This document shows positions 42,301 through 55,075 of a stretch of DNA of 64,000 bases, piece after piece. The translations under genes were made by a program, and so were the position numbers. This DNA is from Oryzias latipes. Its lineage: Eukaryota > Chordata > Actinopteri > Beloniformes > Adrianichthyidae. The notes beneath the pieces are model-generated. The model saw only the letters and a program-made list of their open reading frames with translations, ran no database searches and had not been told where the DNA came from. Position 1 is the first letter of the stretch. Every line of letters begins with the position of its first letter. Location: NCBI RefSeq assembly GCF_002234675.1, contig NC_019859.2, positions 16,896,311-16,960,310 on the forward strand, in the 5' to 3' direction.

Positions 42301-45100
42301 AGGTCTAGTCTTCCGTCTCAACATTTATGTTTAAAAGGAATATTTCCTCATCATAAACTACTGGAAACATAACAAAGGCAGCTGGTGTTTCTGGATCTCC
42401 AAAATAAAAGCATCATAAATAGAACTTTTGTTTTGACATTTGACTGATGTCCTGTGCTGAGAGATAAAAAAAAAAGATTGTGTTTGCAGTCTTAAACCTT
42501 AAGTCTTAAGCTTGATTATTGTTTAAACGTAGTAAAAATGTTATATTTGAAGAGCCAAATAAAAAAAAGTCAAGTCTCAAGTGACTCTTCATGCAAGACC
42601 TAAGTGTGACTCATGTCCAAGTCTCCATTTCTGGAAGTTTAAAAGTGATTAAAAGGTAACAAAAAGGTTTATTTCTAGTTTTGATCTATTTGTAAAATGT
42701 GTTGCTACGTTTGAATGTAATCTTCCATTTTTATCGGTATCTGTAGTAGTTTACGGATCCGGTTCATTCTCTGACTAACAGTGTGACTCACCCTTTGCCT
42801 GATCGCGACAGTAATTCACTTCTGCAGTGTAGCACAGCTCACAATTAAAAGTTATGCCTCGTTGCAAATGTCAGTGCATCTGTGTCAGTTGGTGCTCTGT
42901 TAGGATCTGTGTGTCAACACCTCATAGATGTCTCAGCCTGCACAGAGCAAAGGCAGCCACACATGAGAATTTTTTTACCCATGCCTGCACCTGAAAGGAG
43001 CCTGGGTTTCACAATAGACTTGCATGTTAGGGTGGCCGTGGAGGTTGAGCACCATCCTTATTTTGTTCTACTTCATTAACACGGATTCATTTCTGTCTGT
43101 GCGTCTGCTGTCTCAACACCAAAGCGGAGAGGAGCAAAGCAGGGAGGTTTTTTTGGCTCTGTGTTTCCCATGAATCAAAGCTTTGCTGTCTTGTCTTTTG
43201 AGCAACGCACTATAACTCATTCCGTGTGTGGGCGCAAAATGGCACGCAACTTGTTGAACAAAGGGATGACATTTGTGTGCTTTTCTTTTAAAACACCTTT
43301 TGTGAATGAAACGTTCCTCCAGTTATTTTAAATTTCCTATTGCGATGCTTAAAAAGAATGAGAACTTTCCCATGTTTGCCCTGTAAATGTAGAACTTTTC
43401 TAATCAACTTTATAAGTGTTTTTGGTTCTCCCATGTCATCCAGCTTTACAAAGACAGAATAAAAAGTTAAAAGGTGGAAATAACTTCAAATGTAACCAGT
43501 CGGTTTTGGTTTAAAGAGACTGAGAAATAAAGTGTAGTGTAAAATGAAAAAAGCATCAAAAAATGTAATCATCAGCGTTGAAAGTGCTGCCTGAAAGGTA
43601 AAGAAAGTGACTTTTTCTTTTTTGAAGCAACAAAGTCGTTAAACCAGAAACTGCTTTCTAGTTCAAGCCAGGAAAGGAAAGGGTAACTATGCCCTCAGCA
43701 ACAGGCGTTAAAGTGACCACTTTCGTTGAAAAGTCTTTGAAAACAGGCTTCATGCACTGCTGTGCACGTGTCTATGACCATTTTCTGGCTCTGTTTATTA
43801 AATTAACCCTAGATCACCACTCGTATTATATTTGATACGTGTGTTTCTGAGACCCCAATCTCATTAGCATAATCCAAACTTTTCTTAAAAACCCATCGTG
43901 TATGTTCCTTGGTACATGTTTTCTGTCCTGTAGTTCATCATCATTCCACTAGGGGCAGTACAAGGGCTTTTCCTGTCCATGTCTGAATGGCTGCTTCCAT
44001 GAAATCTCAAAAACACTTTTGTGATGATAACTTTTACAATTTCATAGTGAGAACAACTCATCTAATGTCATTCTGCTTTTTTCTTTTTAAAACGACCATT
44101 CGCTGTATTTAAAGAATGCACATTTGTTGATAAATGCTTTATAATACAGTGACAGTATGTTAAAAATGTGGTTTAAATTGAAGTCAGTGCGTGAATTAAG
44201 TGTTTTTTTCCTGAACAAGCATGTCAATATTTTTGTGTATTACACTAACATTTTTATGAGCAAAAACGTAACAAATCATCGACCAAATCAAAATTGATAG
44301 AATTTATGTCATAATTTTTTAAAATGATTTTATTAAAGATAAAGAAAGAAAATATCTCAAATTAAAAAAATATGAATTTTATGTCAGTTCTTTGATGTAA
44401 AGGGCTTGACAGGATTAAAATAAGCTGTTTATGGGTTAGAAAACTGATTATGCATAACTTCTGAACAAATGCACGGCCAGCTCAATATCTTGTACGTCTA
44501 CTCTGTTCATTCGGGGGTTCAACACAAAGCTTTTGTTTGCCATTGCTGACAAGCTTTCAGCGCCACCCAAATCCTCTGACTTCCAAACAGGAAGACAGGT
44601 ATTCATGCAGCCTCTGAGCACAGTGTTGTGTTTTCTCAGCTGACATTTCTTTTTTAAGGAGGCAGATGAAGCACTTGTGGAAAAGCCTTTGGCTTGGAAT
44701 ACAAATGTTTGTCGTTATTTGATGTTCACCCAGGTTTCTTTTTCAGTACAAGAAGGAGGAAGAATTTTTGTTCATAGAAGTTCTAAAGACTCATGGAGTA
44801 GTGTTGAGAATAAATCAAATACAAAGTCAAGGATCTGAGTTGATTGAAGTCCTTGTTTCTTCTCACAAGCATTAGCAGTGGACAGAGGAGTCTTGTTGTC
44901 AGTTTGCTTCAGTTCAGTGCAAAATTTGTAATATGACCATATCAAATATGTGCTTTACAGGTTTGCAAAAAGTAATTAGTTTTCATCAGCCTGGAGAGTT
45001 TTTGTACTGATTACAGAAAAGCCACTTCCCTTTTCCTGAATCTGTCATTTTAGATTTGCTTGTGTAAACAGCCTGTTTTTTCTGCTCCATTACAAAAGAT
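36366..45100. other. Gene desert upstream of foxe1
   Basis: No coding exon recognised. The first few hundred bases hold the foxe1 promoter. A GC-richer island at 39630-39890 and a (GT)n at about 41069-41094 stand out. A stretch near 40270-40375 (GGACTGGCGTGTACCCCGTC, GCGGGTTATAAGAAAATGGA) is the 3' tail of a common fish LINE/SINE type. The rest is AT-rich. Long-range control elements of foxe1 could be here but cannot be shown from one sequence. Confidence 0.45.
40268..40375 (+). repeat. LINE/SINE 3' tail remnant
   Basis: Blocks GTACCCCGTCTTCATCCAAC, AGGCTAGGCTCCAGCAACC, AAAGCGGGTTATAAGAAAAT and GGATGGATTTATTT match the 3' tail found at the end of many fish retroposons (GGATAGGCTCCAGC... AAGCGGGTTAAGAAAATGGA). 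The copy is short and divergent. Confidence 0.6.
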
Positions 45101-45114
45101 ACTACCTGGTTAAA

Positions 45115-45303
45115 TAAATGATATATTTATATAACACTTTTCTACCTTCCTTGAAGGCCCAAAGCACTTTATAGTCTCAGTCACATTCACACACACATTC
45201 ACACTCTGTTAACTTACGGTGGCGCCAACCTCCAACCACCACGAGCAATGTGGGGTTCAGTGTCTTCTCCAAGGAAGGACACTTCAACACACAACGGGAC
45301 CCT
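45115..45303. repeat. Dispersed fish repeat ('CACTTTTCTACC... GGGGTTCAGTGTCTT')
   Basis: ATATTTATATAACACTTTTC, AAAGCACTTTATAGTCTCAG, CACATTCACACACACATTCA and GGGGTTCAGTGTCTTCTCCA form a well-known interspersed unit of teleost genomes. No target duplication was identified. It abuts the inverted-repeat element that starts at 45304. Confidence 0.5.
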
Positions 45304-47457
45304 AAGGGCCTTGTCACACAGCCATTATGTACATTTTGCACATTTTCCATGTATGAAATCTCTGTCTTACGGGATACTTGCTTGATCTATGTAATTCATA
45401 TGTGTTTCTTGCCTTTATCATTTGTCGATGTGTGCAGATGTCTGTCGAGGGTTTCGGCCAATGGGTCTTTATGTAAATTTGGTTTTGAGCAGTTCAAAAT
45501 TTTGGGTCGGTTGAGAATTACGCATGTGTATTAAAGTTTATATGAAATTATTGCGTAAAACTTATGCAATAGTGCGATATGCAGATGCAAATTTGTGTAA
45601 TTCCACGACTGTAAAGGCCTGTTCACACCGGGACAAATTTCGCGCGTGATATTCGCCGACGTTTAACGCTTCGTGACTAAACAAAGGGCACCAATGTGAG
45701 TGTGCACACCGACGCGAAAAACGCCACGCGTAAAAGTGTCGTTTTTTTTAAAACGTCTCGGGTTCGTTTTTTTGGTTTGACGCACCACGTCAAAAACAAT
45801 ACGACCAATGAGAATGCCGCTTTTGCACACGTGTCTGGCGCTTCTGAAGTTACAGTAAAACACAACTTGGGGGCGCTTAAAAACAAAACTGTCTTGCCGA
45901 GCACACATACGTAACGGCGAAGAAGATATACGGCAGGTAGCATCTACACTGCCGTGAAGAAATAAGACAAAAAAGTCGAACTCACTGACGGACATTCTAA
46001 AATATCCCCGAAAACGCTCATGATGCATTTTCAGCTCTTGTACCAGTCGATAAAACTCCCCATGTTCTACTCTCCTCGTAACTATGGGATGTACCCAAAA
46101 TCGGCGTCTTTTCCGGCGTCTTTCATCATTCAACAGAACAATAATTTCTTTGTTTATGTTCTTCTTTCTTCTTGCTTCTTTCTTCTTTCTATATGTTGTA
46201 TGATTCTGACAAGCGCGTAAATACTTGCTCTCTTCTTCTGAGTGAAAAGTGAGTTTAAGAAGCGTAAAGTTGCGCAGCGCCACCTTGTGTACAGGGGGTA
46301 TTTCTGTTTTACATTAAGCGCCATCTAATGTCAGGGAATGAATTTGCATACTCACTCGGCTCATCGTCAGCGAAAATTGCCTGGGTGTGAACACAAAAAA
46401 CGTGGCGAAAAACGCTGGCGAATAACGTGCGCCGATATTCGTCCCGGTGTGTACGGCCCTTTAGTGTTCCACGTATGTCTAATGGAGTTTTCACACATGT
46501 ACCAACCAATATATATATATATACATATAGGTGGGGGTTTTGTTTGTTATTTTGGCCTCTGTTCACCCTGAAGTCTTTTTGCTTCACTTTTAGTTCTTTT
46601 CGGTTTTTTTTATTCCTTTGTAAATAAATGTGTTAATCTTTGTATAGAGAAAATTCTTTTGTTTTTTTTGTTAATTTAAATTTGGTGACAAAACCATTAC
46701 TTTTTACATTATGCTCTTCTAGGGCCCCTAGACTTAAAAGGGGCGTAAAACAGATGAAGCATTTTATTGCAAAAAACAATAAGCTGTGACTATTGTATTT
46801 CATGCTCTGCAGTATATCATGCAATGGGGGGAGCATGACATTTCTAAAGCATGGCTGGCTCCGTGGGAACCACTCGAGAAGCGCGTGCTACAGGAAAACA
46901 CTGCTGCTTTAGTGAGCTCGGATCCATCGGGCAGGAACTGCAGAGTCTAGCGGGCGATGAGGGCCTCAATAAACACTCCAGTGGGCCGGAGTGGTCTTCT
47001 GCTGGGGACTTGACGTGCTGCGGGGCAAGTAGCGACTTTCTGATGACAGACAGAATTTGCGCTCAGTGTATTTAAACACGCATGTGCAGCGACGTATGTA
47101 TCAGAGGATGTTCGATTGGCCGTTCTGCATGTCAATCAGGTCATGTACTTCTTGGTGAGGATTTTAATTTACTGACAGATTTTTTTGAAATATATTTTTA
47201 TTTGTTTTGGTTATTTATCTTTGCTGGCCTGCGATCTACCCTCATTTCCTTGAAGATCGACCGGTTGATCACGACTGACTGACACTCTGACTAAACGACT
47301 TTACGTAGTGTTAAATGTGGTACATTCATAATAGGTCTGTGAAAATTTCACGTAATTTCAGAACTTTTCTCACTTTTTCTACGTATATTCACGTATGGCC
47401 AATTGTCATTCTTGTAAAATGCCCAAAATGTGTTTAGTGGCTGTGTCCCACGGCCTT
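45304..47457. mobile_element. Inverted-repeat DNA element family D1, copy A, with nested insertions
   Basis: The left end AAGGGCCTTGTCACACAGCC matches the right end reversed, AAGGCCGTGGGACACAGCC. Shared sequence with copy B (58010-58845) includes TACATT-TGC-CATTTTCCA, GATCTA, CAGATxTCTGTxGAGGGTTTCGGCC, GGTTGAGAAT, and near the right end GTGAAAATTTCAC and CTCACTTTTTCTACG. It has no transposase of its own. It is broken by a PIF/Harbinger element at 45613-46462. A further about 700 bp (about 46530-47285) absent from copy B may be another insertion. Confidence 0.75.
45613..46462 (-). mobile_element. PIF/Harbinger derivative with partial transposase ORF
   Basis: Inverted ends: left AAAGGCCTGTTCACACCGGG, right reversed AAAGGGCCGTACACACCGGG, followed by CG-rich 'CGAATATCGGCGCACG' type sequence on both sides. 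The minus-strand open frame 46283-45663 (206 codons) includes RRRFWVHPIVTRRVEHGEFY, RLVQELKMHHERFRGYFRMS and VSEFDFF. This is the N-terminal signature of PIF/Harbinger (HARBI1-like) transposases (WWVHPINxxR... F-xLxxELR... YFRMS). After that the frame no longer resembles the family and the DDE core is absent, so this is a deletion derivative. Confidence 0.8.
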
Positions 47458-50400
47458 AACCTGCGATTTTCCGACCAGAGGTGAACCGCTCTACCTCTGC
47501 ACCGTTACAAACGTGAAGAGCAGCTAACCTTTATGGATTTTAGAAAAGCCAAGATTCATAAAATCCACATTTTTTTGTGCAAACATAGAATATATAAACT
47601 CTAACTAGAAAATCAGTCTAACAGTCATGAGTTAGAAAGTAAATGTTTCAGTAGAAAACATTAGAAAACGAGGGGTGTTGTTTAAGCGAGCAAGGACAGC
47701 CAGGTTGATTATGGGCAGAATTAAGCTATTTTTACTCTTCATTCAATTCTACCTTGATTTTTTTTTTACTCCCAAATATATATTTACAGTGCAGGCAAGA
47801 AGGATTTTTTTTGACCAACTCTCAGCATAAAAAAACAACACCATTCATTGCTTTATTGCCTAGCAACTGCTAAAGAGACCTCAGCATCTAGAACAGAGCT
47901 GTTTTTCACTGTTTGTTAGATCATATAAGGCCTGTTTAGAAAAAAAGGCCTTCTTTTTGTCTGTTTTTTTTGGAAGATTTCGAGAGCTAAATGAGCCAGG
48001 TGGTGGCTCATTTTTTAAGCCCCTAAGCTCTTATCTTCCAGGACGACTTGAGTTGGGGGGATTCAGGCATGAGCACTGCTGCAGGATGCGATGCAGAACA
48101 GTCCACTTGTGCGAGCAGCAAGAGCCCGTTGTGAGGCTGGGCTGCGCAAAGGGAGGTTGTCCCTGTGACTCAGGCTTGCATGGTAACTGGCCAAGAAAGA
48201 AAGAGAAAGAAATCTAGGTTGGTATGCTGTTTCTTTCCAGTGCCACCTGTGTGTCTGTTACAGCGGGATTTGTACCTCCTCAATCACTGACACTCCTGGA
48301 TTATCTGTTCTTAAAGGAAAAGGCCAATACAAGCCACATCTTGTGTGCAAGCAATCAGGTGTTCACACAACATGTCTTCCCCTTTGTGGATAGAGTCTGC
48401 TGAAGAGCTGCTACCAGTGTAATTACTGCAATTACCTGCTGAAGAATGTTTTCTCAGTGTAACTCTTCACATTTGTAAGTTTATTACATTGATCTCAAAG
48501 CCCCCCTGAAGCCAAATTGTATTTCTATTTGGAGCACCTTGACATAGAGGTGAATTTAGGCCTCTGTAGCTTGGCAGGTTGCTTCATAAGCAGCCTTTGT
48601 GGTATTGTTGGAAAGTGTTGTGGGCTTGGGTTTATCAGAAAGTCAAACACAGGGTAAAGGTTGGCTGGCTGTTGAAGACAGAAAAACACTTAAGTAGTGC
48701 TGATAATCAAAGTCTCATCTGGATTCTCACTGCAGGTGACTCGACATTACAAAAAAAAAGTACCGGTGATGGAGACAAAACCACCCTTTGACCCCTGACA
48801 ATGTCATTTACTAAAGCTCTTATCTTTACTCTTAACTGCATTAAATTATTATCTAAATCTAAACTATTTTAGGAAAACAGAAAGAGAAAAAAAGTCAAGA
48901 AAACAAACCAAAACTTGCTGATTTTTTCTAAACCAGCAATCAAAATAAAGCTTTATAGTTAATTAGTAATATGTACTAAATAGTATTAAGATAATAAATA
49001 GTATTAATAGTATTAAGAAAAATTAGCAAAGTTTTACAGTGAGGAACAATCATCTGGATTGGAGAGTAGTTTAGTAGCTAGCTAATCACTAATTATTACT
49101 CATTTGTGACTCATGACTTGTTTTTAGTAAACTACTTATAACTTATTAAAATTGTTATTATAATATTATTAATAATAAGGTACAAAAATACTTTTCAGGC
49201 CATGAGGAATAGGTTTGGTAGGTAATTATGACCCTTTAAGTAACTCATAAATCACTTTTTTTCTAAAGAAATGTATTATTAGTTGACTATTTAAAACAAT
49301 ACACTGCATGAAACCGTGGAGTAAACAATACTTTTACAAGATTTTTTTTATAGTTTCTTTGATTGACCTTTTCTCTTATTTTCAAAACAAAAAATAAAAT
49401 AGTTAAATAAACATAATGAAAAGAAACTGATAAAGCGCTCAGAAAAGGTGTGAGTAGAAGAAAATCTTAATTAAACACAAGAAGCATCACGATACCAAAG
49501 TCATGATTGTCTGTACATTCTCTTATTAGGCCTTTCGTTTTTTGGCACGTTCTCAACACTTTTTAGTCAACTTATTGTTTGTTTTTGATACAAATCTGAT
49601 CTACTGCTGGTTTGTTTATCTAAAGAAACAAAAAAATATTATAAAACTGTTAACAAAGTTTAAATATAGGAAAATAGTTACATTTGTTGATTTATAAAAG
49701 TAAGCCAATGTAATTTAACATTTGATATGTGGTGGACTTCTGTACTTGAATTCTGTGGATTTCACAAGAATAAAGATTAAGTGTATTTTACCATCAGCTC
49801 TTTAAGATCTTAGTAAAGGTGCCAAAGTAACAAATATTGAGACAAATGGATAGCTAAACAGAATACCAGTTTATGCTATTTGCTTGAAACGTCTGCCATG
49901 TCTGAGAACACTAACGTTTCTTGGTTTCCACGCGTAGGCGAGATGAGCATTGTATCTTCTTTCAAAACAGCTTGTGCTGCTGGTACGTGAATGTTCTGTT
50001 GTCAAACAAGTTATTCTGGATTAGTTGACAAAAGACTTTGTGAATCCATCTATAACTTTATACCGACTACCTCCATGGTGAGTTAAAACTTAGATTAAAT
50101 CTGCAGATTTGCTGGTGTGTACAACATCACCATAAAGGAAGAATTACAGATGGAATCCATTTCTAAATTGTGTGCAAGCGTTGGGTTTGCATGCCCAAGT
50201 GCACACGCTCCGGTTGGTTTGGATTGTGTGTGAGTTTGAGGCAGTGCTCACAGGCTGGTAAACTTGAGCAATTACTCTCCATCATGCAGAAAAATAGTTA
50301 CAGATGCACTTTGGCATGGCGATGGGTGTGCACGTGTCAGGAATTAAAGACAGAAAGAGAATTTGTCCAGAAACAGACAGGTTCCACCACCTCACATGCT

Positions 50401-51839
50401 CAGACGTCTTCACACCGAAGAGGAGGGGAAGTTCTCACACCTTCTAATAGAAAAACAGGCTTGTTTGAGATCCCACCCTCCCTAACATCCACTGCTTTAT
50501 TGATTTGTTTGTGTATCAGCTTTTTTGTTTGGGACACCATTTGAATGGACTGACGGATTTGCACACCAAATGTTCTCCCATTGTGGTGTTTTGCATGCTG
50601 TGCGGCTGGCCCTCAACCTGGCACCATTCATCAGGGAAGCTCTTTTTCCCTGGCTGAGTTGGTCCCCGAGCTAAACCACTGTGGACAATGTACAACCCAG
50701 AAAAAGAGGCAGAGAAGCTAAAGTGCCCAAACCCTGGCAACCACTTTATCCGTCCAAAACCTTCCAAAGTGAGAAAAAGCTTTTTTTTTTTTTTTAAGAA
50801 AAACACTTTTATTAAGAATGCTTCTCCCAACAGGATCTGTACATCTGTTTGTACAAAAAAATGTATCTGCTTACAGAAAAATGCACGTGTAACAGCCATA
50901 TGATATTCTGTTACTAAACATAAACCATTAGCAAATATTTGCGATCTTTTTAGGTTATTTAAAGTGCAAAATTACACAAGAAAAGATAATAATAGAGTAA
51001 ATAGAGAAATAAAAAAAACATAAAAGGACAGCATCTGTGCAAATCCAGTTGCGCCACCTTTATGGGCAGATTAGATTTATGCAGAGATGATGATAACATT
51101 TTCTTTAGTTTCAATGCATTACTTTTAAAATTCAATGAAACTTAGGGAAAGGTTGAAAAACCTTTTTGGAAAAGATTACTTAAGATGGTGACAGCAGGAT
51201 TTGCAATTTTTTCCATTCCTTTTTTACAATCAATCCGCAACAACTGTCCAGGTTTGGTGACATTAATTATTCTGTGTTCAGATGGCCTGCAATAGAACAT
51301 ATTCTTTTATTTTTTAGTGGTTAGGGCTAACAAGGTGAACAGTACCTTCTTGGGGCAACACTAGAAAGTGTTCTAACTGGGAACTTGTTTAATCTACTGG
51401 GAGGCTTGTATACCTCGTGAAAGCAATAATAGCATAGCTAAATGATCAGGGGCATTGATTTCTGTGACCTGAACCTGAGTAATGCTTTGCTACTGAACTT
51501 CTGTACCAGTCATAGTTTTTTTATGCACAGGGGTGTCAATTAGTGTATGTTGCACCAGGACACCCTATAGAGGTCAGTGATCGACTTTGTTGCTAACTAA
51601 TTTGTCTTGAACACTCTGAAGAGAGGAGTGGAGCCTTCATCTGATCACCACCTGGTGGTGAGTTCGATTCCCAAACAGACTCTGTAGAGTCCATTTGCAA
51701 CTTTCCCAAGTCTGTTTGAGACTCTGTTGGGACTCTTAAAGCCTCTGTAGGGACTCTGTGAGTCTGTTTGGGAACGTCTGGCTCAACCCATAGACCATAG
51801 ACAGAAAAGCCCTTTTATACCCACATCAAAAGAATCTGT
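47458..51839. other. Gene desert, unique AT-rich sequence
   Basis: No coding exon recognised. Less AT-rich parts occur at 47955-48570 and 50160-50560. A homeodomain-type double site (TAATTACTGCAATTA) occurs at about 48420-48434. Open frames are short and show no family signature. Confidence 0.4.
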
Positions 51840-52048
51840 AACCCTTGTGCTATCCTAGGCATTTTAACATTGGGAGTGGGGTCATCTAGACCCACTAGAC
51901 AGTGCTTTGAACCTTTTTTCTTCAATGATTTGTGCTCTTCACTGGTGTCCATGGATTACATGAAATCTTTCCACCTTTATCCACCTTTGTCATGGTAGGG
52001 AGAACACGTCGATGTAAGGGTGGGGTCATCTAAGATAGCACAAGGGTT
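51840..52048. mobile_element. MITE family M1, copy 1 (209 bp)
   Basis: The ends are perfect inverted repeats AACCCTTGTGCTATC / GATAGCACAAGGGTT, followed inward by near-inverted TAGGCATTTTAACAT-TGGG and GGGTGGGGTCATCTAA. The central blocks GTCTAGTGGGTCTAGATGAC (reversed here), CACTGGTGTCCATGGATTAC and TCATGGTAGGGAGAACACGT are shared with the copies at 55076 and 58486. Confidence 0.9.
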
Positions 52049-52084
52049 AACCAGGAACCCCGGCCTGCTGAAGGCATTATGTCA

Positions 52085-52325
52085 GACTGGACCAGAGAGA
52101 GGATGGATGGATGAATAAATGAATGGATTGATTGATGAATAGATAGATGAAAGGATAGTGGATCTATGGGTGAATGGTTGAATGGATTGATGAAGAACGG
52201 AGTTGGATGGATAAATAGATGAATGGCTGACAGGATGGATGGATGGAATAATGGATGGATGGAATAATGGATGAATGAATGGATGGATGGATAAATGGAT
52301 GGATGAAAGGATGATTGGATGGATG
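52085..52325 (+). repeat. (GGAT)n / TGGATGAA-type minisatellite
   Basis: About 240 bp of variants of GGATGGATGAATGAAT. It follows CAGACTGGACCAGAGAGAGG and is probably an expanded retroposon tail. Confidence 0.9.
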
Positions 52326-52329
52326 TAGT

Positions 52330-55075
52330 TTGTGTTTTATGGAATTAGATAAAATAAACAGAGATTTGTGTTGTAGTTAAAGCCTTTGGTGACTCTTTGT
52401 AACTCTTTCTTTGTAAAAGATATCAGAGATAAAACAGTTGGACATTTTACACTTTGACCTCTTTTAGCATAACTTGTTTTTGTTGTCACTAAAAACTGAT
52501 AAACAGAGGCGTCCTGGCTGATAGGTGGGAGCTCCATGCACTTGGGTATTGTTTGTTTCTCCTCGTGGCCACGGTCCCTCCTTCCTGGGCTCCGGCTCTG
52601 CTGCCGCCGTACAGCTGCCTGACCTGTTTCGCTGCTTCGTTTGTCATCTCCAATCACTTGCTTTTTGAGCAGCTCTGACAGACGGGGGTATTAGCTGCCT
52701 CTGTTTGGTGTTGAGAGCCGGGCTTCCCAGCTGAAAAGAGAAACTATGCAAGGACAGCACAGCAAAACATGTAGCAACACACAATGGCACACTCCTACCA
52801 ATTCTGCTCTGGGTGCATATGTTAGGACTTCTCTGAGGTTCACCTTTCTCTTTTGTTTTGTTTTGTTGAACTTTTGTTCATCTTCTTTTAAAGCCAAGAA
52901 ACTTTTCTCTTAGACAGGAGGCCATAAAAATACTCAACTTTATGATCATTTGTCCTTATTTATGACCCAGTTGTGCAGGTATTAGAAAAAGGAAAATTAT
53001 TTTTTCTAACTATCATTAGTATCTTGATCTTTAATAATGTTTCTGCAACTTTCAAGACACTGTTTGGACAATTATAGTGTGGATTACTCAAAAAAAGGTG
53101 GAAAATTTTAAATAAAAACAAGGGCTGACACTCATTCCTGTCTTCATAAAGGCTTACGTTTTATCTCTCAGTAGTAGAAATGCAGCTGGCTATACCCAAA
53201 GATTAAGAAAAGGAGAAGGTTTAAGCCCAGCACTTGTTCCAAACTAATTATTCATTATTTATGACAGAAAGCAGTGTAACCAGTGCGCTGCAGTTAGATT
53301 CTGAATGTCCTTTTGTTCCCTTGGCGTCGGAGGGTTTGTGGAACTTGACTGGTGTGGGTACTTTGCGGTCTGCTGTGGTTTGGGGTTTAACAAGAACAGA
53401 AATGCAGCTTGCCATTCATGCATTAAGAGGCGCGTCTGATTCAAGTGTCAGATATGATGGAGTGGCTGCCTACGCTGCTAGTTTAAGCTTGCTATGGTTG
53501 AGCTGATGACTCCTCGTGTAGCATTTCTTCCCTTTACACGCAAACTAAATATGTTTCTAAATCCAGCTCATGCAGACGGGCCAGTTAAGCTAGATTTGAG
53601 AAGAAAACTTTCCTTACAAAACAGGTGAGAAAACAAAAACTCTGAAGGCAGGTAACGTTCTTTTAAAATGTACTGATAAGTGTTCAGTCAGGGATCGTGT
53701 GGCGTTTAAACGTGGCGTGGTCATTAGTGTGTCAGGGTCTGCAGCACAGGAGGGTTTGAGGAGACAACACGGCCTTTAAAAAAAAAAAATACAGGCCACC
53801 CACGAGGAAAAACCACTAAAGGAATGCTTTTACAAAGATCTCTGCGTTTCTGCTGTCAGACCTACAGTATGTGTGTAGATCTGTGTTTGTCACCACATAC
53901 CTCTGCAGGATGGAGGTGGAGTGCATGCTCATTTTTCCATGTAGTGGCTCAGAGTCAGTGGATGCAGCCCCGATCTTGGATGCTGACAGATATTTCAGTG
54001 CGACCCCCCCCCCCCCACTTGAGTGTCAGCTGTGTTAATTCATACAAACAACTGAACAACAGTTGAGCAGTAATTGAATGACTCCTCCAAATGTATTTGT
54101 TTAAGCAAAGGTTTAATTGCTCATTTGGAAAGATGGAGCAGTCATTCCACCTCCCGCTCATTGCTGCCGGTTGCCTGATAAAACACTTGCAATGACGTCA
54201 GCGGAAAACTGTTACAAAACAACTGGTCAGAAAAAATATCATCTAAAGGAAGATTGAAAACATTTGTGTCTATGTTTGCCTATTTTTACAGGTTAGCACT
54301 TACCAAGGATAAATAAAAAACTAGACTTGATAGATCATAAAAACCAACTGAATGATCTTCTCCCTTTCATCATAATTACACAGACAGTGAGATTAGTGCA
54401 TCCCAAGAAAAACCAATCAAATGTGTGCCAGATCTTATCAGGTTTGCTGTTGACAGCCTTTGCTCTCTGCATTTTGAAAATGATTGTTGTAATGTTTGGC
54501 AGCCGGCTCTGCCAGTGCTAACACGGAGAGATGGCGGTGAGACTGACGCATGTGCCGTGTCTCCAGCTGCATGTTTTGGCATGGAAAAGCTGCTTTGTGT
54601 TTTAATAAAGTTTGATAAAAGAAAACTATGAATCAAATTTTCCATGAAATAAAATGTCACAGCAACAAACATTTCCCGTCTTAGGTATTTTTATTTTTTT
54701 GATGATTCATTTTTGGGAAATAAATAAAATCTGAAGGATAAAGTGCACAAAAGAGATATTTATTTTCAGATACTTGAGAAGAATTTTTCCTTCAGAAATG
54801 CCGGATATGTTTACATTCTGTTATTTTTGGCTGTAGTGTGTTTCAGTGAAGAACCATTGCACGATGACAACCGGAATTTTCAGTCTAATGATAACTTTTC
54901 TTTTAGATTATTTCTTTCTGCTGAAAATTCGGTCGCAGAGTTAAAACGTCAATTTTTAATCTTGTTTCCAAATTTGCTTGATAATTTTTGTACATTTTTT
55001 TTCTTTTATTTATTGACACTGCAACAAATTATTTAATGCTTCCTTATGTCAGATCTGGTTATCAAAGGTTCTCTT
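52330..55075. other. Gene desert, no gene seen
   Basis: A GC-richer block at 52490-52730 stands out and might be conserved non-coding DNA. A poly-C run lies at about 54006-54016. Open frames up to about 106 codons on either strand show no recognisable domain. Confidence 0.4.

Noticed and set aside
45663-46283. A host gene of 206 codons
   Set aside because: It lies wholly inside inverted repeats of a PIF/Harbinger element and matches only the start of its transposase.
50516-50903. 127-codon minus-strand and 71-codon plus-strand frames
   Set aside because: They overlap each other, run through poly-A/T tracts and show no recognisable motif.
52085-52325. A possible structured or coding repeat array
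   Set aside because: Irregular GGAT/TGAA units are simple minisatellite sequence; there are no spacer-repeat units as in CRISPR, and the host is an animal.
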